Shown here: positions 12,944 to 24,884 of the stretch, piece by piece
Position numbering within the stretch: the stretch's first letter is position 1
Layout: each line of letters starts with the position of its first letter
NCBI GenBank assembly: GCA_017311315.1
Contig: CM029664.1
Coordinates: 43,902,640-43,966,639 of the forward strand
Origin: Dendrocalamus latiflorus
Taxonomy: Eukaryota; Streptophyta; Magnoliopsida; Poales; Poaceae
Reading direction: 5' to 3'
Length of the DNA: 64,000 bases
Program-made: the position numbers and the translations under genes
Notes under the pieces: model-generated
Databases searched by the model: none
What the model was told of the DNA's origin: nothing
The model's input: only the letters and a program-made list of their open reading frames with translations

Positions 12944-14829
12944 CTATCTCTGGTCACACCGCGTCGTAGTGGTCGACGGTCTGTTTTCCCCTCCAGTGAG
13001 CCCTATTCCCAATTCCTCATGTTTGTCTTTGCTCTTACCAAATTAGTCGTGCCATTAGTATCTTCTCACCACCACAAAGCTGTCCCTTGGCTTCTAGCCT
13101 AGCCTCGTCGCCGCCATGTGTCATCATCCCACTGATCATAGCCATCGTCGCCAGCCTTCCACAAACCACCTCGAGCCAAGCCATTACCACCACCGAGTTC
13201 CCCTCACCCCACTGATGCTCAAACCGCTGCCAATTTTGCTGGAGCACCGCTACAACTCTGTCGTGTCATTCCCCTATTCCAGTCATGTGCTGCAACAACC
13301 AGCCATTTCCGTTCCACCACCAGCCACGCTAAAGCCCAAATGGGTTCTCCATGATCCGTTGACACTCACCGCACCATCCAATTCCCTCATCGGCCGTCAC
13401 CATTGCCGCCGCTTTCCTTTGCTCAGCTACTACGGGGAGTGAGCTCTAAAATGTGAGTTGGGCTGCGCGCCCTGTGGGCTGGCAAAGCTAGCCTGGTCAG
13501 TGCTTAAGCCCAGCCAGTCGAACCGAGCAACACAATATTGTTCACAACCAGCACAACACTGTGCAACCCAATAACACCCAGCTGGCACAATATAATATAT
13601 TCAACCCAACCTGAACATTGTTCGACCTGATCTGATACGCAATGAATGGGTTTAACATTGATCACTCAATTCAACCCGCTACAAATAGTATCAACTTGGT
13701 ACTATGCAGTCGACCCATTGCTATTTATCCAAAACCTAATAACCCTGTTTGTACTCATTTCAATCTTTTCGAGCCTGTCTAACCCATTTTTAATCCCGTT
13801 CGACCTAACGAAACTTAGTTTAAACCCTATCCGCCCAAACCTACCTTCTTTTATATTTTTTAGATTTTTTTATTTTGTTCTCAGATTGCATTCTCCAAAG
13901 CAGGAACTTACTTGTATTTGTTCTTTGTGTTAGCATTCGGATTCGACTAGTTGGCCAATAGAGAAGTTACTGAAGCAAACTAAAATAGATGGTGTTAAGC
14001 CTGATGCCTATGAAGAAGTAATCGAAGACCCTAGATAAGAAGGCAAGTCACATGTCTTTGACCATATTGATCCCATATTATCTAATTATTATTACTTTCA
14101 TGTATGTTATTTGAATATCGTTATTTACATAAATAATAATAATTTAGAATAACATGTGAATAGTTAGATCCAATCATTGAAAAGCCCAATCATACTTTCA
14201 TAAACCATATTCATCTTGACAGCCATAAGTGTTATTATAATATGAAATCACCCTATTGGTAATTAGTAGATAGGTTAGAAAAATATAAATGCTTTATAAT
14301 ACTATTAAGGATTATCTGGTCTGGTGCCAACAGATTTGAAATAAAGCTGAAGGTTGATGCTTCTTAGTGGGTAACCACTACATAGTTGTAGCCCATGACC
14401 TCATCCAAAAAATTCAGGCTCTGGATTGGATCTAGTGGTGTAGTGCCGGTGTGCATGTGGTACGTGAATGATAGTCTCATCTGTGGAAAATAAACACTAG
14501 ACACTTGTGCCAAGAAACTAACACACTACTCACGCAACCATAAGCTTAACTTGCCAACCTGGTCTAATACATTACTCGATCCAATTGAATATCTGTCAGA
14601 GAGATCGCTATCCCAATGTTTTAGGATAGCCTACGTAACAAGGGTGAGATGGAAGTTGGGCTTATTGTGCCACTTGTCAATCTTCACAACTATAGGTCCA
14701 CTTAACGTCAGGCCATGATTTCCACATTGGCCAATTGGACACTTGATGATGGTTGAATGGTTCTGAGTATACCAGACAAAAGCTAGCATGAAAAGAGTAG
14801 TAAAATAACATTATTATCTCAACTCAGTC
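12944..14829. other. Unassigned repeat-like DNA, no gene
   Basis: Starts after the TGTTACA end of unit C. It contains a moderately GC-rich Pro/His/Thr-coding-like stretch (13080-13440), then AT-rich DNA with AACACAA-type simple runs (13520-13620) and no domain. It ends at the CACTA terminus at 14830. Confidence 0.4.
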
Positions 14830-15265
14830 CACTACTACAAAAAGGGTCATCACAGACGGTTCGGAACCGTCATCACAGACGGTTTTTCGAACCGCCTGAA
14901 TTTATGGGTCAGTGATAATCGGAGGTTATCACAGATGGTTTGTGAGCCGTCTATGATAATCACAACTCAGACGGTTTGTAACTAGAACCGTCTGTGAAGA
15001 ATACTATCACAGATAACTTGAATCAAAAACCGTCTGTGATTCTCACACATCACAGATGGTTCTAACCACCAACCATCTGTAATGGATGAGTATCACAGAC
15101 AGTTGGTAGCTAGAACCGTCTGTGATATTTTTTTCATCACAGACGGTTGGTAGATAGAACAGTCTGTGATGTGCTAGTATCACAGACGGTTTTTGGTTTG
15201 AGCCGTCTGTGATAATTCTTCACAGACGGTTTATATCACAAAATCATCTGTGATAGTTCATTCTA
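14830..15265 (+). mobile_element. CACTA (En/Spm) transposon terminus with subterminal repeats
   Basis: Begins CACTACTACAAAAAGGG, the diagnostic end of grass CACTA elements. It is followed by about 15 direct and inverted copies of CACAGACGGTT or AACCGTCTGTG variants up to about 15260, which in this superfamily are transposase-binding subterminal repeats. No transposase and no matching opposite terminus (TTTTTGTAGTAGTG) was seen to the right, so the element is partial or broken by later insertions. The 3 bp before it are GTC. Confidence 0.88.
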
Positions 15266-15589
15266 TACCTAATTTTTTCTTTTTTTCAACTAGTCTCAGG
15301 AAATATTGACCACGCCATCTGAAAATAAGCAAATATAGTAAGAAACACAGTACTCATTCCATTTTTATTAAGATTAGAGCCTACCATTACAATATCCAAA
15401 AATAACGAGCAGGTTACCCATCTAGCTAACATAACAAGAACAAAGAAAAAACAAAGATCCTCTGTGCCTAGGCCTTCTCGCCTCTGATGCAACGCACGAG
15501 CTGGATGTCTTTGACGCTCACCATCGTCGGCATTGATTGAGTGTCGCCTTGGTAGTTAGTTGATTCTACGGTGTATTGCCTCCCGTAGA
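15266..15589. other. CACTA-adjacent sequence, nothing recognised
   Basis: AT-rich DNA between the CACTA subterminal repeats and an LTR fragment. It may be internal CACTA sequence. No ORF with a recognisable domain. Confidence 0.35.
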
Positions 15590-16310
15590 CTTGTGTGTCG
15601 TCTCTCTTGAGCTAGTGTGAGGTCCTCTCAAGTATGCATGTGTTGCACTTTGTGAGTAAGGAGGAAGACTCTAGATTGTATGTGTTGCATCTAGAGGTGG
15701 ATTGTGTATCTATTTGAGTAGTGTGCATTCATTGCACGTAGTGAGAGTCAAGCGAGGGACTTGACTTATTACTCTTGGAGTTTGCCGACTCTTAAACGTC
15801 GTTAGTGGTGTCGTGCGCAGTGATCTTCTGAAAGAAGATTGTGAGAAAACCTGATAAAGTTGTGAAGATTGGAGTTCGTCTACCCGGAGTGGAAAAGAGC
15901 TACTACTAGTGGATTGAGGTGTTTCAACTTAATTCTTGGAGCCAGTCCAATTCGGTTGGGCTAACCTCAACATGGACTAGGGGAAACCGGCAAGTATCTG
16001 ATCACCACAGTAAAAAGCAACCATGTCAATTGTGGTTTGTTTTCTTATGCTCAATTTACATTTCAATAATTTACTTCCATAGAATTAAATTGATTGCTTG
16101 TCATACTAGGAATGCAAACCTTGTCGTAGACTTATTTTGTTGGTGCACTTAGATGAATTCGGTTGTTTTAGGCATTATTTGTGCTAAACCTTTTTAAGTT
16201 AGCTTTCGTATTATTTACTTGGTTTAGCGAAATAGAAATTGATAATTAATTAAATAAGATTTTTTAGACCGCCTATTCACCCTACTCTAATCGGCCTCCT
16301 CAATCTAACA
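15590..16310 (+). mobile_element. 3' part of a copia-type LTR, plus orientation
   Basis: Matches, in reverse complement, the LTR at 33405-35270: the GACTTGAC / CTTGGAGTTTGCCGACTC block, the Pro-Gly-like TCTACCCGGAGTGG block, GGTTGGGCTAACCTCAAC, and the terminal GACCGCCTATTCACC ... GGCCTCCTCAATCTAACA. The LTR end falls at 16310 and the next bases show no primer-binding site, so this is a detached LTR fragment in the opposite orientation to the array at 27-36 kb. Confidence 0.75.
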
Positions 16311-18877
16311 ACGTGGCAGCCAGGTGGTAGCCATGTGGCCCGACGTGGCTACCACACCAGCACCAGGCGCCATGCCGCACCCCCCTCACCACGTCAGCCA
16401 TGCTTCGGTCCAAAGACCCGGTCTATGGACCCGGGCCCACGTGTCAATCCTTTAGCCAAAAGTTCAAATTATGGTTGACGTCAACACGACGTCATAATTC
16501 GAAATTCCTTTAGAAAAATAATTCGGCCTAAAATTTAATCCCCTTGCTGACATCATAAACCCCTTTTCTTTAGAAAAATAATTCTAGAAATTTAGATTGA
16601 TCCTTTTTCTTTCGAATTAGACTTCCAGGAGCTCATTCTCCTTCATCCTACCTGCGATTGAGCTCATTCAAATTTCTAAATTCATATAAAATCATGATCT
16701 ATCCAAATATACCATGTTTTCAAATTTTTGAAGTTTATTTGAATTTGGTTGGCATTTTCACGTGTAGACTGTAACGATTCTGAGGAATTCTTCTACGATG
16801 ATTCACATTAGTCTGCAAAGCAAGGCAAGTTACACACCTTACCTATGTTGATCCTAGTTTGCAAATAAAATTATATTGCATGTTTGATTTTATGCACTAT
16901 CTTTCAACTCCAGTTTTAACTTAGTTAATGCCTATTTATTATGACACCTTTGACATCGTAAATCCTTGTACTTTGTCATCCTAGAATAAAACTCTGGTTA
17001 GCACACTAGTATTAGCTAGAGCATTTTGTAGCAAAATGCTTAGACCTGCTTAGAAATAATTTTAGGTTTGGGATAAATTTTCACACATAAAATCATAAGC
17101 TTTTAAAATGTATTTTTGACTTCAATGAGTCAATAAAGTCTATGTAATATTTCAAAATAAATTATAAAATATAGTTTAAACTTAGGTAATGGTTAGGTGG
17201 TGGGTGCTTGCTATCATACGTTGTTGCTCAGTTGCTCAACGTAGAGGCTAGGCACAAGGGGTATGTGATAAGTATGCCCGAGTCAATTAAGTACAGGTCT
17301 GTGAGCTGCTGCTACAAAACCCTATGTACTACCACAAGATTGGTATGAAACAATCCTGGCTGACCAATTTGCAGGTTCCAATCTAAGTCTCGCTATAGGT
17401 TGAATGTGAGCATGGTGTAAGCCACGATAAGTCTCATCTGGCACAAGAAGGGGCCCGATCTAGTAAATTCCTTATTAGAGTGAAACCTTAGTGGAAGCAT
17501 GGTCAGGTTAACAGCTTTGCTTTGTAAAGGTATTATTATGATTACTCAGTCGCATGCCTATGGAACGTGTAGTGGTCGACATCATGAGTTAATCATATTT
17601 TGTGGGTAAAATTGTACTACCTCTGTAGAGTATAAACTATCCTACATAGTCGTGCCCACAGTCATGGGCATGGTAAGTAAAGATTTTCATGTATTAAATT
17701 TTATTTTTCAAAAATTGGTTGTAGATGAAAATGTGGAATCTTTTTGGAGAAAGATGGTCCGGGTGGGATACCCGTGGTTAGATTAGTACCAAGTTGGTGC
17801 CTGCGCTAATAGTATTAATTTATTTAAATTTATGTTTTTACTTACTATATTAAATTTATCAATTTCTTATCTATTTATTGTATTTCTTTAAATTATGCTT
17901 TACGCTCAAATAAACCTATATACCTTTACTTGTTAGCCTTGCATTAATATTGCATTCTTCCATGTAACTTGTGGAGTACAACTTTGTGCTCACCCTTGCT
18001 ATCTCTACTCAGAGGAAGACGACTTCGACTACAGTGAGGGCAAGGATGAGTAGGCCGTGTTTTACTGCTGTCTGCCTGTGGGCAGTCTCTTTGGGCTTCG
18101 CTATCTTATTTGCTAGTTTTCGTTGTTACTTCCTTTATTATTTCGCTAATGAGCATTGTTGATGTAAACCATGGTCATAAAGCCATACTCTTTATTTAAT
18201 AAAAGTCAGTCATTGTGCTTGATATGTATTCCTATTATCATTGTGTGCACTAGCTAATTCTGGAGTAGTGTGATCAACACAAAGGATCCGGAAGTGTTAC
18301 TTCGCTGTCCAACATATAACTGCAACTATCCACACCTGATCTTATGATATTTCTATTCTTAAAACGGGGCCATCATATATAGGCTTCCTAGAACGAATTC
18401 CACCGCTCTAGACATCCCATGTAGTATGTCTATCGCTGTTGACATTGACACGACAGTCTAATCGAGTCGCCGACAATGTCTCCAGCATCTAGAGCAAACT
18501 CCCTCCGGTCAAAGTGCGGTGAATTTGCTCCGTTGACACCTGAAACAACACGGTGAACTTGCGGTACACAGCAGCTAGCTCTACCTGGGCTACCAAACTC
18601 GGTTGGCTCCACCACTGTCGAGAGATCATCATGTTGTATGTCGTAGTAGCTACCTACCAGCTTCACTTTTGGTGTATGGATGTATACAGTATAGTTTGTA
18701 TGTAGTTATAGAAGGAAAGAAAGAGAGGGTGACTCAAGCGACAACCCAAGCCACCCTCCAGTAATCCTCCCCGCCACCACATTCCTCCCTCACCATAGTG
18801 GTGGTGGGGCTTCTTGCTCCTCCTCCTTTCTTCCCCTTCCTCCCCTCTCCCCTCCTCCCAGATTTGCAGTTCTTTCC
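16311..18877. other. LTR-like and unassigned repeat DNA, no gene
   Basis: The 16311-16450 stretch is rich in ACGTGGC/CCACGT-type boxes. 17960-18060 carries a GTGGAGTACAACTTTGTGCT / AGAGGAAGACGACTTCGA stretch that I know from gypsy-type LTRs of grasses. The rest is AT-rich with only short ORFs. Boundaries could not be set without a second copy. Confidence 0.4.
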
Positions 18878-19170
18878 ACCAATCTATTTTTTCCTTTTGC
18901 AGCTCACTCTCTCTACCCAACCGTAGCTTTGTTGGTAGCAGTGGGTGTGGGCAATGTGGCTTGCGCCAGCGACAGGCCAGACAGCGAGCTGTGCGTCAGC
19001 ACTGGTCTTTGGGGTTCTTTCCTCCAATCTATTTTTCCTTTTGCGGCTCCCTCTCTCTACCCAACCGTAGCTTTTTTGGTAGCAGTGGGTGTAGGCGGCA
19101 TGGCTTGCACCAGTGGTAGGCCAGACAGCAAGCGGTGTGTAAGCACCAGTGGCACACAAATAGGTGTCAC
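18878..19170. repeat. Tandem duplication, about 146 bp, two copies
   Basis: The block CCAATCTATTTTT-CCTTTTGC ... CTCTCTACCCAACCGTAGCT ... GGTAGCAGTGGGTG ... AGGCCAGACAGC occurs at 18878 and again at 19024, diverged by scattered substitutions. No function seen. Confidence 0.8.
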
Positions 19171-19419
19171 ATCAGCAACACAATGAAGAGGAGTCCAACA
19201 CAGTAGGAGTCAGCTCAGCCATGCTGCGATGGAGGAGTGTGAGTGCCACTTGGTCCACTTCGTCAGGAGGCCTCCTCTGACTAGGCCATTTCTTCACCAA
19301 ATCTACCTCCCCTTGTAGATCTGATAGGTCTAGAGGTTGTAGTGCGAGGTGGCAATGCAGGCCAGTGAGGGCTTGGGTGTCATTGTCATTTTGGTTGTGG
19401 CAACACTACAGGCGTCGCT

Positions 19420-19870
19420 CTAGTTGCTTCGACGATGCGTGTCGCGGTGAAGTTGGTGTTGTTGCCCATCGCGGTGCCACGGGTAACGACAATAATATGT
19501 GACAAACATCATGGTTGGGAGGCGATAGCTTCCAGTCTTGGGCAAGCTTATGCCCGGTCCGAGCTTGGATCATCGATTTTACTGGGACAACGCATCAGGC
19601 ATCGCTTTAGACGCTTCGACGATGCTTGTCGCGATGAAGTTGGAGTTGCCACATTGCAGGTGTGCGACGATCAACAACGATGACACGTGATGGGCATCGT
19701 GGTGTGTTTGTGACATCGGTCTTGGGCGAGCTTAGGCTTGGCCTGGACTTGGGCGTCATCATCGACTCAGCTGGGGCAACCAATAGGCATCGCTTTGGAC
19801 ACTTCGGTGATGCTTGTCATGGCAATGTCAGAGCGTTCGAGTCACAGGTGTGCGATGGGTGGCAATGATG
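19420..19870. repeat. About 189-bp tandem repeat, three diverged copies
   Basis: CGACGATGCGTGTCGCGGTG near 19428, CGACGATGCTTGTCGCGATG near 19617 and CGGTGATGCTTGTCATGGCA near 19805 start equivalent blocks that also share TTGGGC(A/G)AGCTTA and GCATCGCTTT(A/G)GAC. Open frames across it are low-complexity. Confidence 0.7.
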
Positions 19871-20585
19871 ACACATGACAGGTGTCGTGGCGAGGCTCGC
19901 AGGTGGTGGCAGCGGTCGAGGGTGAGCTAAGGCTAGGCGTGGTTGGCGCATCGGATGGCTTGTTTCTGTGCACTAGCAAGGCGGGGTCGCTGAGGAGTCG
20001 AAGCTGCTGCGTCACGGTGTGTGACGCGTGACAACGATGACTCGTGACGCGCAACATTGATGGGCAGCGCATGGTGGTGCTTGGCGCAGATTTGGCTTGT
20101 GCTTTGAGGTGGGACGTTGTTGGTGTTGGTCTTTGTTGAGAGGCGGACCATCCTTGCTTTGCATGTCGAGTTGTTGCGACGATGCCTTGTGTCGCGTTGT
20201 GAGTGGAGGAGCAGCCATCTCTCCCTTGTGGTTGCAGTAAGTGCTTAGTACGAGTTCTAGTTGGAGACTCCTTCCCCAGTGTTGGCATCCCCCCTCTGTT
20301 AGGGCCGGCGGTGTTGGCATCCCCCTCTACATAGTTGGATGAGATTTTAGTTAGAACTAATTCCCTTCTACTGCCTGAGTGCATACCAGGAGTACTTGGT
20401 AATGCACCAACTCTGCAAAATCCCCTCTCCAGATTTCTTCCTGTATCATAGCATGCCAGGCTGGTTTTTGTCATATAGTAAAAACACAGATTTTGACATG
20501 CATGACGCTTTCTGAAAGGCCAAAGGTAATTCAGAAAAAAAAAACATTCTCAAATGACTGCAGTAAACATGTCAAAAGATAGGTG
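19871..20585. other. Unassigned, no gene
   Basis: Continuation of the same GC-moderate, GACGATG-rich sequence with antisense Thr/Ser/His-rich open frames (20474-19842) lacking any domain. It probably belongs to the same decayed element as the 189-bp repeats. Confidence 0.35.
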
Positions 20586-20858
20586 GTGATCGGTTCGGCT
20601 GAAAGCCTCATGGCTTATGGCTGAAAACACTGTAGCTGGCTGAAAAAAGCACTGTAGCTGACAGAGGCTTATTTACCATAATTAAATTTAAAAAATTTAA
20701 AAATAGAAAAAACATATTAGCCCATCACGTATAATGTAAACAAATACGAGGAAAAAAAGAACCGGTAAAAAAACTCAAAAAAAAGCCAAAAGTTCAGAAA
20801 AAAGACGAAATTTATGAATAGTGCAAAAAGAAGCTGAAGCCATATTGATCAGGGCGGC
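20586..20858. mobile_element. MITE-like element, GGTGGTGATCGGTTCGGCTG family, copy 1
   Basis: Starts GGTGGTGATCGGTTCGGCTG and ends near TTGATCAGGGC; the ends are imperfect inverted repeats. The interior has GGCTGAAAACACTGTAGCTG, TTAATTTTA-type runs, GAACCGGTAAAAAA and AAGCCAAAAGTTCAG. A closely similar copy is at 24596-24884. The target duplication is not clear. Confidence 0.7.
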
Positions 20859-21307
20859 AGTATAGTACTGTAAACATTTGCTCAGCAACGTCAGGTATGT
20901 AGCTTCCAACGAATAATTGGCAACAACAAATTGGGCAAAGGATTGAGACAAACATCTCATGGGAGAAATACACACTTTTGTGATTTGCTGCAAGGCAAGG
21001 GACACGTGATTATTTGTCAAAACAAACAAGCAAAAACCTCACTTCTCCTTTCTTGTCCAAAATTATCGATTCATTGCTGGTAATCCAGCAGAACCAGCCA
21101 TCACCATCCCGCATAACTTCAGTTAGAACCCTGAGATTTTACAATGCAGCAGGCTGATAATAACAGTTCAACCTTTGGCAAATTTCGCATTTGTACATCA
21201 TAAATATAGGTACCAAAATAAGCAATGAGGGATTGAACTCACAACATACATACAGGTAAACATCAAGACCACTAAAATATATGAAGGGAATAAATAGGAT
21301 TCAAGTT
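20859..21307. other. 3' flank of the IQD gene
   Basis: AT-rich, no ORF of note. It probably includes the 3' UTR of the minus-strand gene that ends at 21308. Confidence 0.4.
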
Positions 21308-23431
21308 CTAAAAGAAGGAACTATGTTGATCATCATTCTCCTTGTCCAAACTACTTCTAATGCCTCGACCTTTCAAACTGTTTAACCTCTTTGAAGTAAC
21401 TGAAACCTCCGAGCCGGCAGTGCTTTGAACATCCATTGAAGAGAATGCCGCCCTGTTGTTATGGTGCAGATCACCGGATCTTTGTCTTTGAAGTGGTGGC
21501 TTATGAGTGCCAGAAGAACCACTCAGCCTTGCTTTGGCTGATTTGGTCAAGCTCATGTAGTTCGGTCCACCGCCCCGACCACAATCAGATCTTTCTGATG
21601 TTAGGAAATTGGTGCCAGACACTGGAGTAACTGAAGATGTTGATGGAGAGCTCTCCTCACAAACAAAATCAGAAGAGGAAACTGAGATCATGGAAGGAGG
21701 CTTCACTGCCACCCTAGTTGTGACATTGTTTCTTCTGATCTTGACTGAGCTTGCACCAGAAAGTTTTGAGTTGGCTACGTTCATTTCCTCCACGCTCTCT
21801 GAACACCGTGAATTGGTGGAGTGCTCAGTATGGCTTTGCTGCATAAGGCGACTCTCCCAAGGTTTTGTTGCCATCCACCCTTCCAAATAGCTCCAACTAT
21901 GATTGCTCCTATTAGTCCCATGATTCTTAAGAGAGACAGCAGGAGAGCTAGGTCTTCCACCGTGGTTTGAACTCCGCTGCTAAAACAAATACCACAGCAT
22001 GTAAAAAAAATCAAGAAATTCGTTCTGTACCCAGATTATTGATGCAAGACGTACCTGGTGAGAAAGAGCGTAAGCAATTGCCCTTTCTCTCTTGATTGCA
22101 CCATCATGCCTCATGTGCATCTTTGATCTTACGTCATCCACAGTGCCTTGACTATCACACCATCCTGCCTGTAATGTGATGCCATCCAAACAAGCAGACA
22201 CCATCGTACATTATCTTCTCGTATGCAGAACCGCACAATGTTTCTTGTGTTAAAAGCTAAAGAATTGTCCTGGACTGCAGGTCAATACTCTGGCAGAATA
22301 AAAATCGACGAACGACAAACTTGGCTAGAACAAGTTGCAAAGATGCATTGCTGGTAGTAGCATCACCCTAGGAAGGCATACCTAACAATGCCACTATCAT
22401 GATTCGTTCAAACATAAATGGTCAATAGCAAATACAATCTCAAATCATTACTTAAAATAAAGGGAGCTAAATGTCCATATCAATCCTTCATCATGATGAG
22501 AGTGATCCTACTGCTTCAATTCTTTAACAACTAAAAGTAACTCATCACATCAACTAACTGAAATACTAATTTTACTGCTGCAAGTCTCCATCAAGTGCAT
22601 ATATTCAAAGTATTGTTCTTTATTTGCACGAGTATACAATGCATAATGCACCTATAATGCGAAATAGTAACTCATTCATCGTGAACAAAGTACAACGCAA
22701 TCATTCATTCGCAAAAAATGGCGCATCAAGCGAACGTACGGCACTCGATAATTCGGGTAAGCAAGTTATGAACTACTAGTATGTACTATGTACAGTACTG
22801 CAGTAACAGTATATACCTCTGCTTCCTTGATGTGATCTGCGAGGCTGCTGCGCTCGTCAAACACGTCCTGCGAGTCGCGGCCGTCCGCCGACAGCAGCGC
22901 TCGGCGGTCCCGCGCCCGCGCCTGCACCCGGACGAGTGCGTGCATGCACTTGAGCGTCACGGCCAGCTGCTTGCGCACGCGGCGGCCGCGCACCAGCGCC
23001 TGCAGCCGCACGATCCCTCGCAGCGCCCTCAACGCCCTCCTCGCCTGCACAAAACATGGACAAGAAACGCTCACAAAGCTGACATTTTTAACAAAAATTG
23101 AGCGACGCGAGCGACGGTGGTGGTCTACCAGGAAGGCGCGGAAGGCGGTCTGGATGCGGACGGCGGCCCACTCCTGCCTGATGAGGCGGAAGTCCCTGGA
23201 CGGCGCGCGGACCACCGCCGCGACGACGGAGCTGAGCGCGTCGGCGGCCGAGGACGACGTCTCTGACACCTCCGAAGCCGACGCGTTCCCCGCCGCGGCA
23301 CCCCTCTGCCCGCCGGACGAGCTCCGCCACAGCCGGCTCCACTTGCGAGCCCTCCCCCTGCCGGGCTTCTCACTCTCCGCCGCCGGCTTGATCCCCACCA
23401 GCGTCCTGATCCACTTCCCCGACGCCCCCAT
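21308..23431 (-). CDS. IQD: IQD family calmodulin-binding protein (IQ67 domain), complete
   Basis: Four exons: 23431-23129 (101 codons), 23044-22817 (76), 22168-22055 (38), 21976-21308 (222 plus stop); 437 aa. All introns are GT-AG in phase 0. Residue order: basic N-terminus MGASGKWIRTLVGIK, low-complexity stretch, IQ67 domain about 91-160 with IQTAFRAFLARRAL, LQALVRGRRVRKQ and VQARARDRRAL, the segment AIKRERAIAYALSHQ, and a Ser-rich tail with PNYMSLTKSAKARL, the DUF4005 signature. The first intron splits IQ67 after AFRAFL, the position conserved in this family. IQD proteins are known Ca2+/calmodulin-binding scaffolds on microtubules, plasma membrane or nucleus. The start at 23431 gives the family MG-x-SGKW beginning; an upstream in-frame ATG at 23476 adds only 15 residues. 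The family number cannot be assigned here. Confidence 0.93.
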
Positions 23432-24286
23432 CGATGTTCCGCAACGCCAACCAAACTCCGAACTTGCCTCTCTCAACCTATCTCTCTCTACCTAGTCCCG
23501 CGACGAGGCGCAATGGGAGAGGTGGGAAACGGGAGGCTTGACTTGTTGGCCGTCGTGCGCTTCGGTTACGACTTACGAGGCCGGCAGCCGTTTGGGCTTG
23601 CGTGGCGGTTCAAATTTTGAAATGGGGACGAGCCCGAAGCCGGGAAGAGCCGACCGGGCTACGGGGCCCACGCTGTCAGTTCCCCCGTCCCGTCTAGGAC
23701 GCTGGCGTGTGGTCCTGGGCTGCGGTGGCGTATCCGTTGGGCACTTCGGCCGGGTCGGAGCGGCAAAAAGGCGCTGAATTTGCGGCTCACGCCGCCACGC
23801 GCTAGCCTTTTAAAGTCTTCGGGCTTCGAGAAAGAGGGCTCTAGCCTCCTCGAGGGACGGGCCTGCGACGCTGCCATGTGGGCCAGCCCGGTGCCTGGGC
23901 GGAGATGCATGTCGGGATATGGACCGTTGGTGAACGTCCGGCTCGGCATTTTGAATTCGGGGCGCCTTTGCTTGCTTGCTCTGCTTCCTGTGCAAATTGG
24001 GACAAAATCGCCTCTCTCATCGTAAATTTTGCAAAAAAAAAGAGAGAGAGGATTTTGTTAAACATCATTCATATATTTTATTCCAAATAATCATTTAAAT
24101 TTCTAATCTTTCGATGTGCGTAAGGATTCGTCCGCCGCCACCTCTGCCTTCTAATCTTTCAAATTGCAGAGCACAACCATTCAGTATTGAATTCGTTTGC
24201 TAGGGTAATTAGTAAATTGAACAGTTAACAAAGCTGTGACAGTTTAACTGATCGTTCCCCTTAGTAATTAGTATTGAGCTGTAGTA
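23432..24286. other. Upstream region of the IQD gene
   Basis: GC-rich directly upstream of the minus-strand start (5' UTR and core promoter expected), turning AT-rich from about 24000. No other gene; open frames here are shadows of GC bias. Confidence 0.45.
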
Positions 24287-24490
24287 CTCCCTCTGTTTAC
24301 AAACAAATCTCGCCAACTCACCACAATATGTGTATATAAACTATAAAGTATGTGAATTCCTCATATAAAAATGGTACCAGTGGATTGATGAAAGGTACAT
24401 TCATAATATTTTTGCTAATCATATAAGTTATGGTTAAAGTAGTAGATTATGCTACCACAAGAAAACACATCTATTTGTGAACAAAAGGAG
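24287..24490. mobile_element. Stowaway-type MITE, TA target duplication
   Basis: Runs from CTCCCTCTGTTTACAAAC to TTTGTGAACAAAAGGAG with TA on both sides (24285-24286 and 24491-24492). The inverted termini CTCCCTC-GTT and AAC-AAAGGAG are the Stowaway (Tc1/mariner) signature. 204 bp, no coding capacity. Lies about 0.85 kb upstream of the IQD start. Confidence 0.85.
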
Positions 24491-24595
24491 TAGTAGATTA
24501 TGTTGCCGCAAAAAAAATGCTACCTAAATTGTGTATTGTCTATCAGTCATCACTTGAGAATAAGTATGATGTTTCCTCGGCACATTTCGATAAAG

Positions 24596-24884
24596 GTGGT
24601 GATCGGTTCGGCTGAAAAGCTCGTGGCTTATGGCTGAAAACACTGTAGCTGGCTGAAAAAAGCATTGTAGCTGACAGAGACTTATTTAGCATAATTAAAT
24701 TTAAAAAAATTTAAAATAAAAAAATATGTCAGCCCATTACGTATAATACAAACAAATACGGGAAAAAAAGAACCGGCAAAAAAGCTCAACAAAAAGCCAA
24801 AAGTTCAGAAAAAGACGAAACTTATGAATAGTGAAAAATAAGCCAGAAGCCAGAAGCCGAAGCCGAGTTGATCAGGGCCATCCA
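24596..24884. mobile_element. MITE-like element, GGTGGTGATCGGTTCGGCTG family, copy 2
   Basis: Same ends and interior as 20586-20858, same orientation. Its right end AGCCGAGTTGATCAGGGCC pairs imperfectly with the left end GGTGGTGATCGGTTCGGCT. The two copies bracket the IQD gene at about 0.5 and 1.2 kb. Confidence 0.72.

Noticed and set aside
17971..18162. 63-aa ORF near 18 kb
   Set aside because: Coincides with LTR-like sequence; no domain.
19842..20474. 210-aa minus ORF
   Set aside because: Thr/Ser/His-rich translation antisense to a diverged tandem-repeat region; no domain.
23432..23476. Upstream ATG (MREASSEFGWRCGTS) as start of the IQD protein
   Set aside because: Family proteins begin MG-x-SGKW, matching the ATG at 23431.
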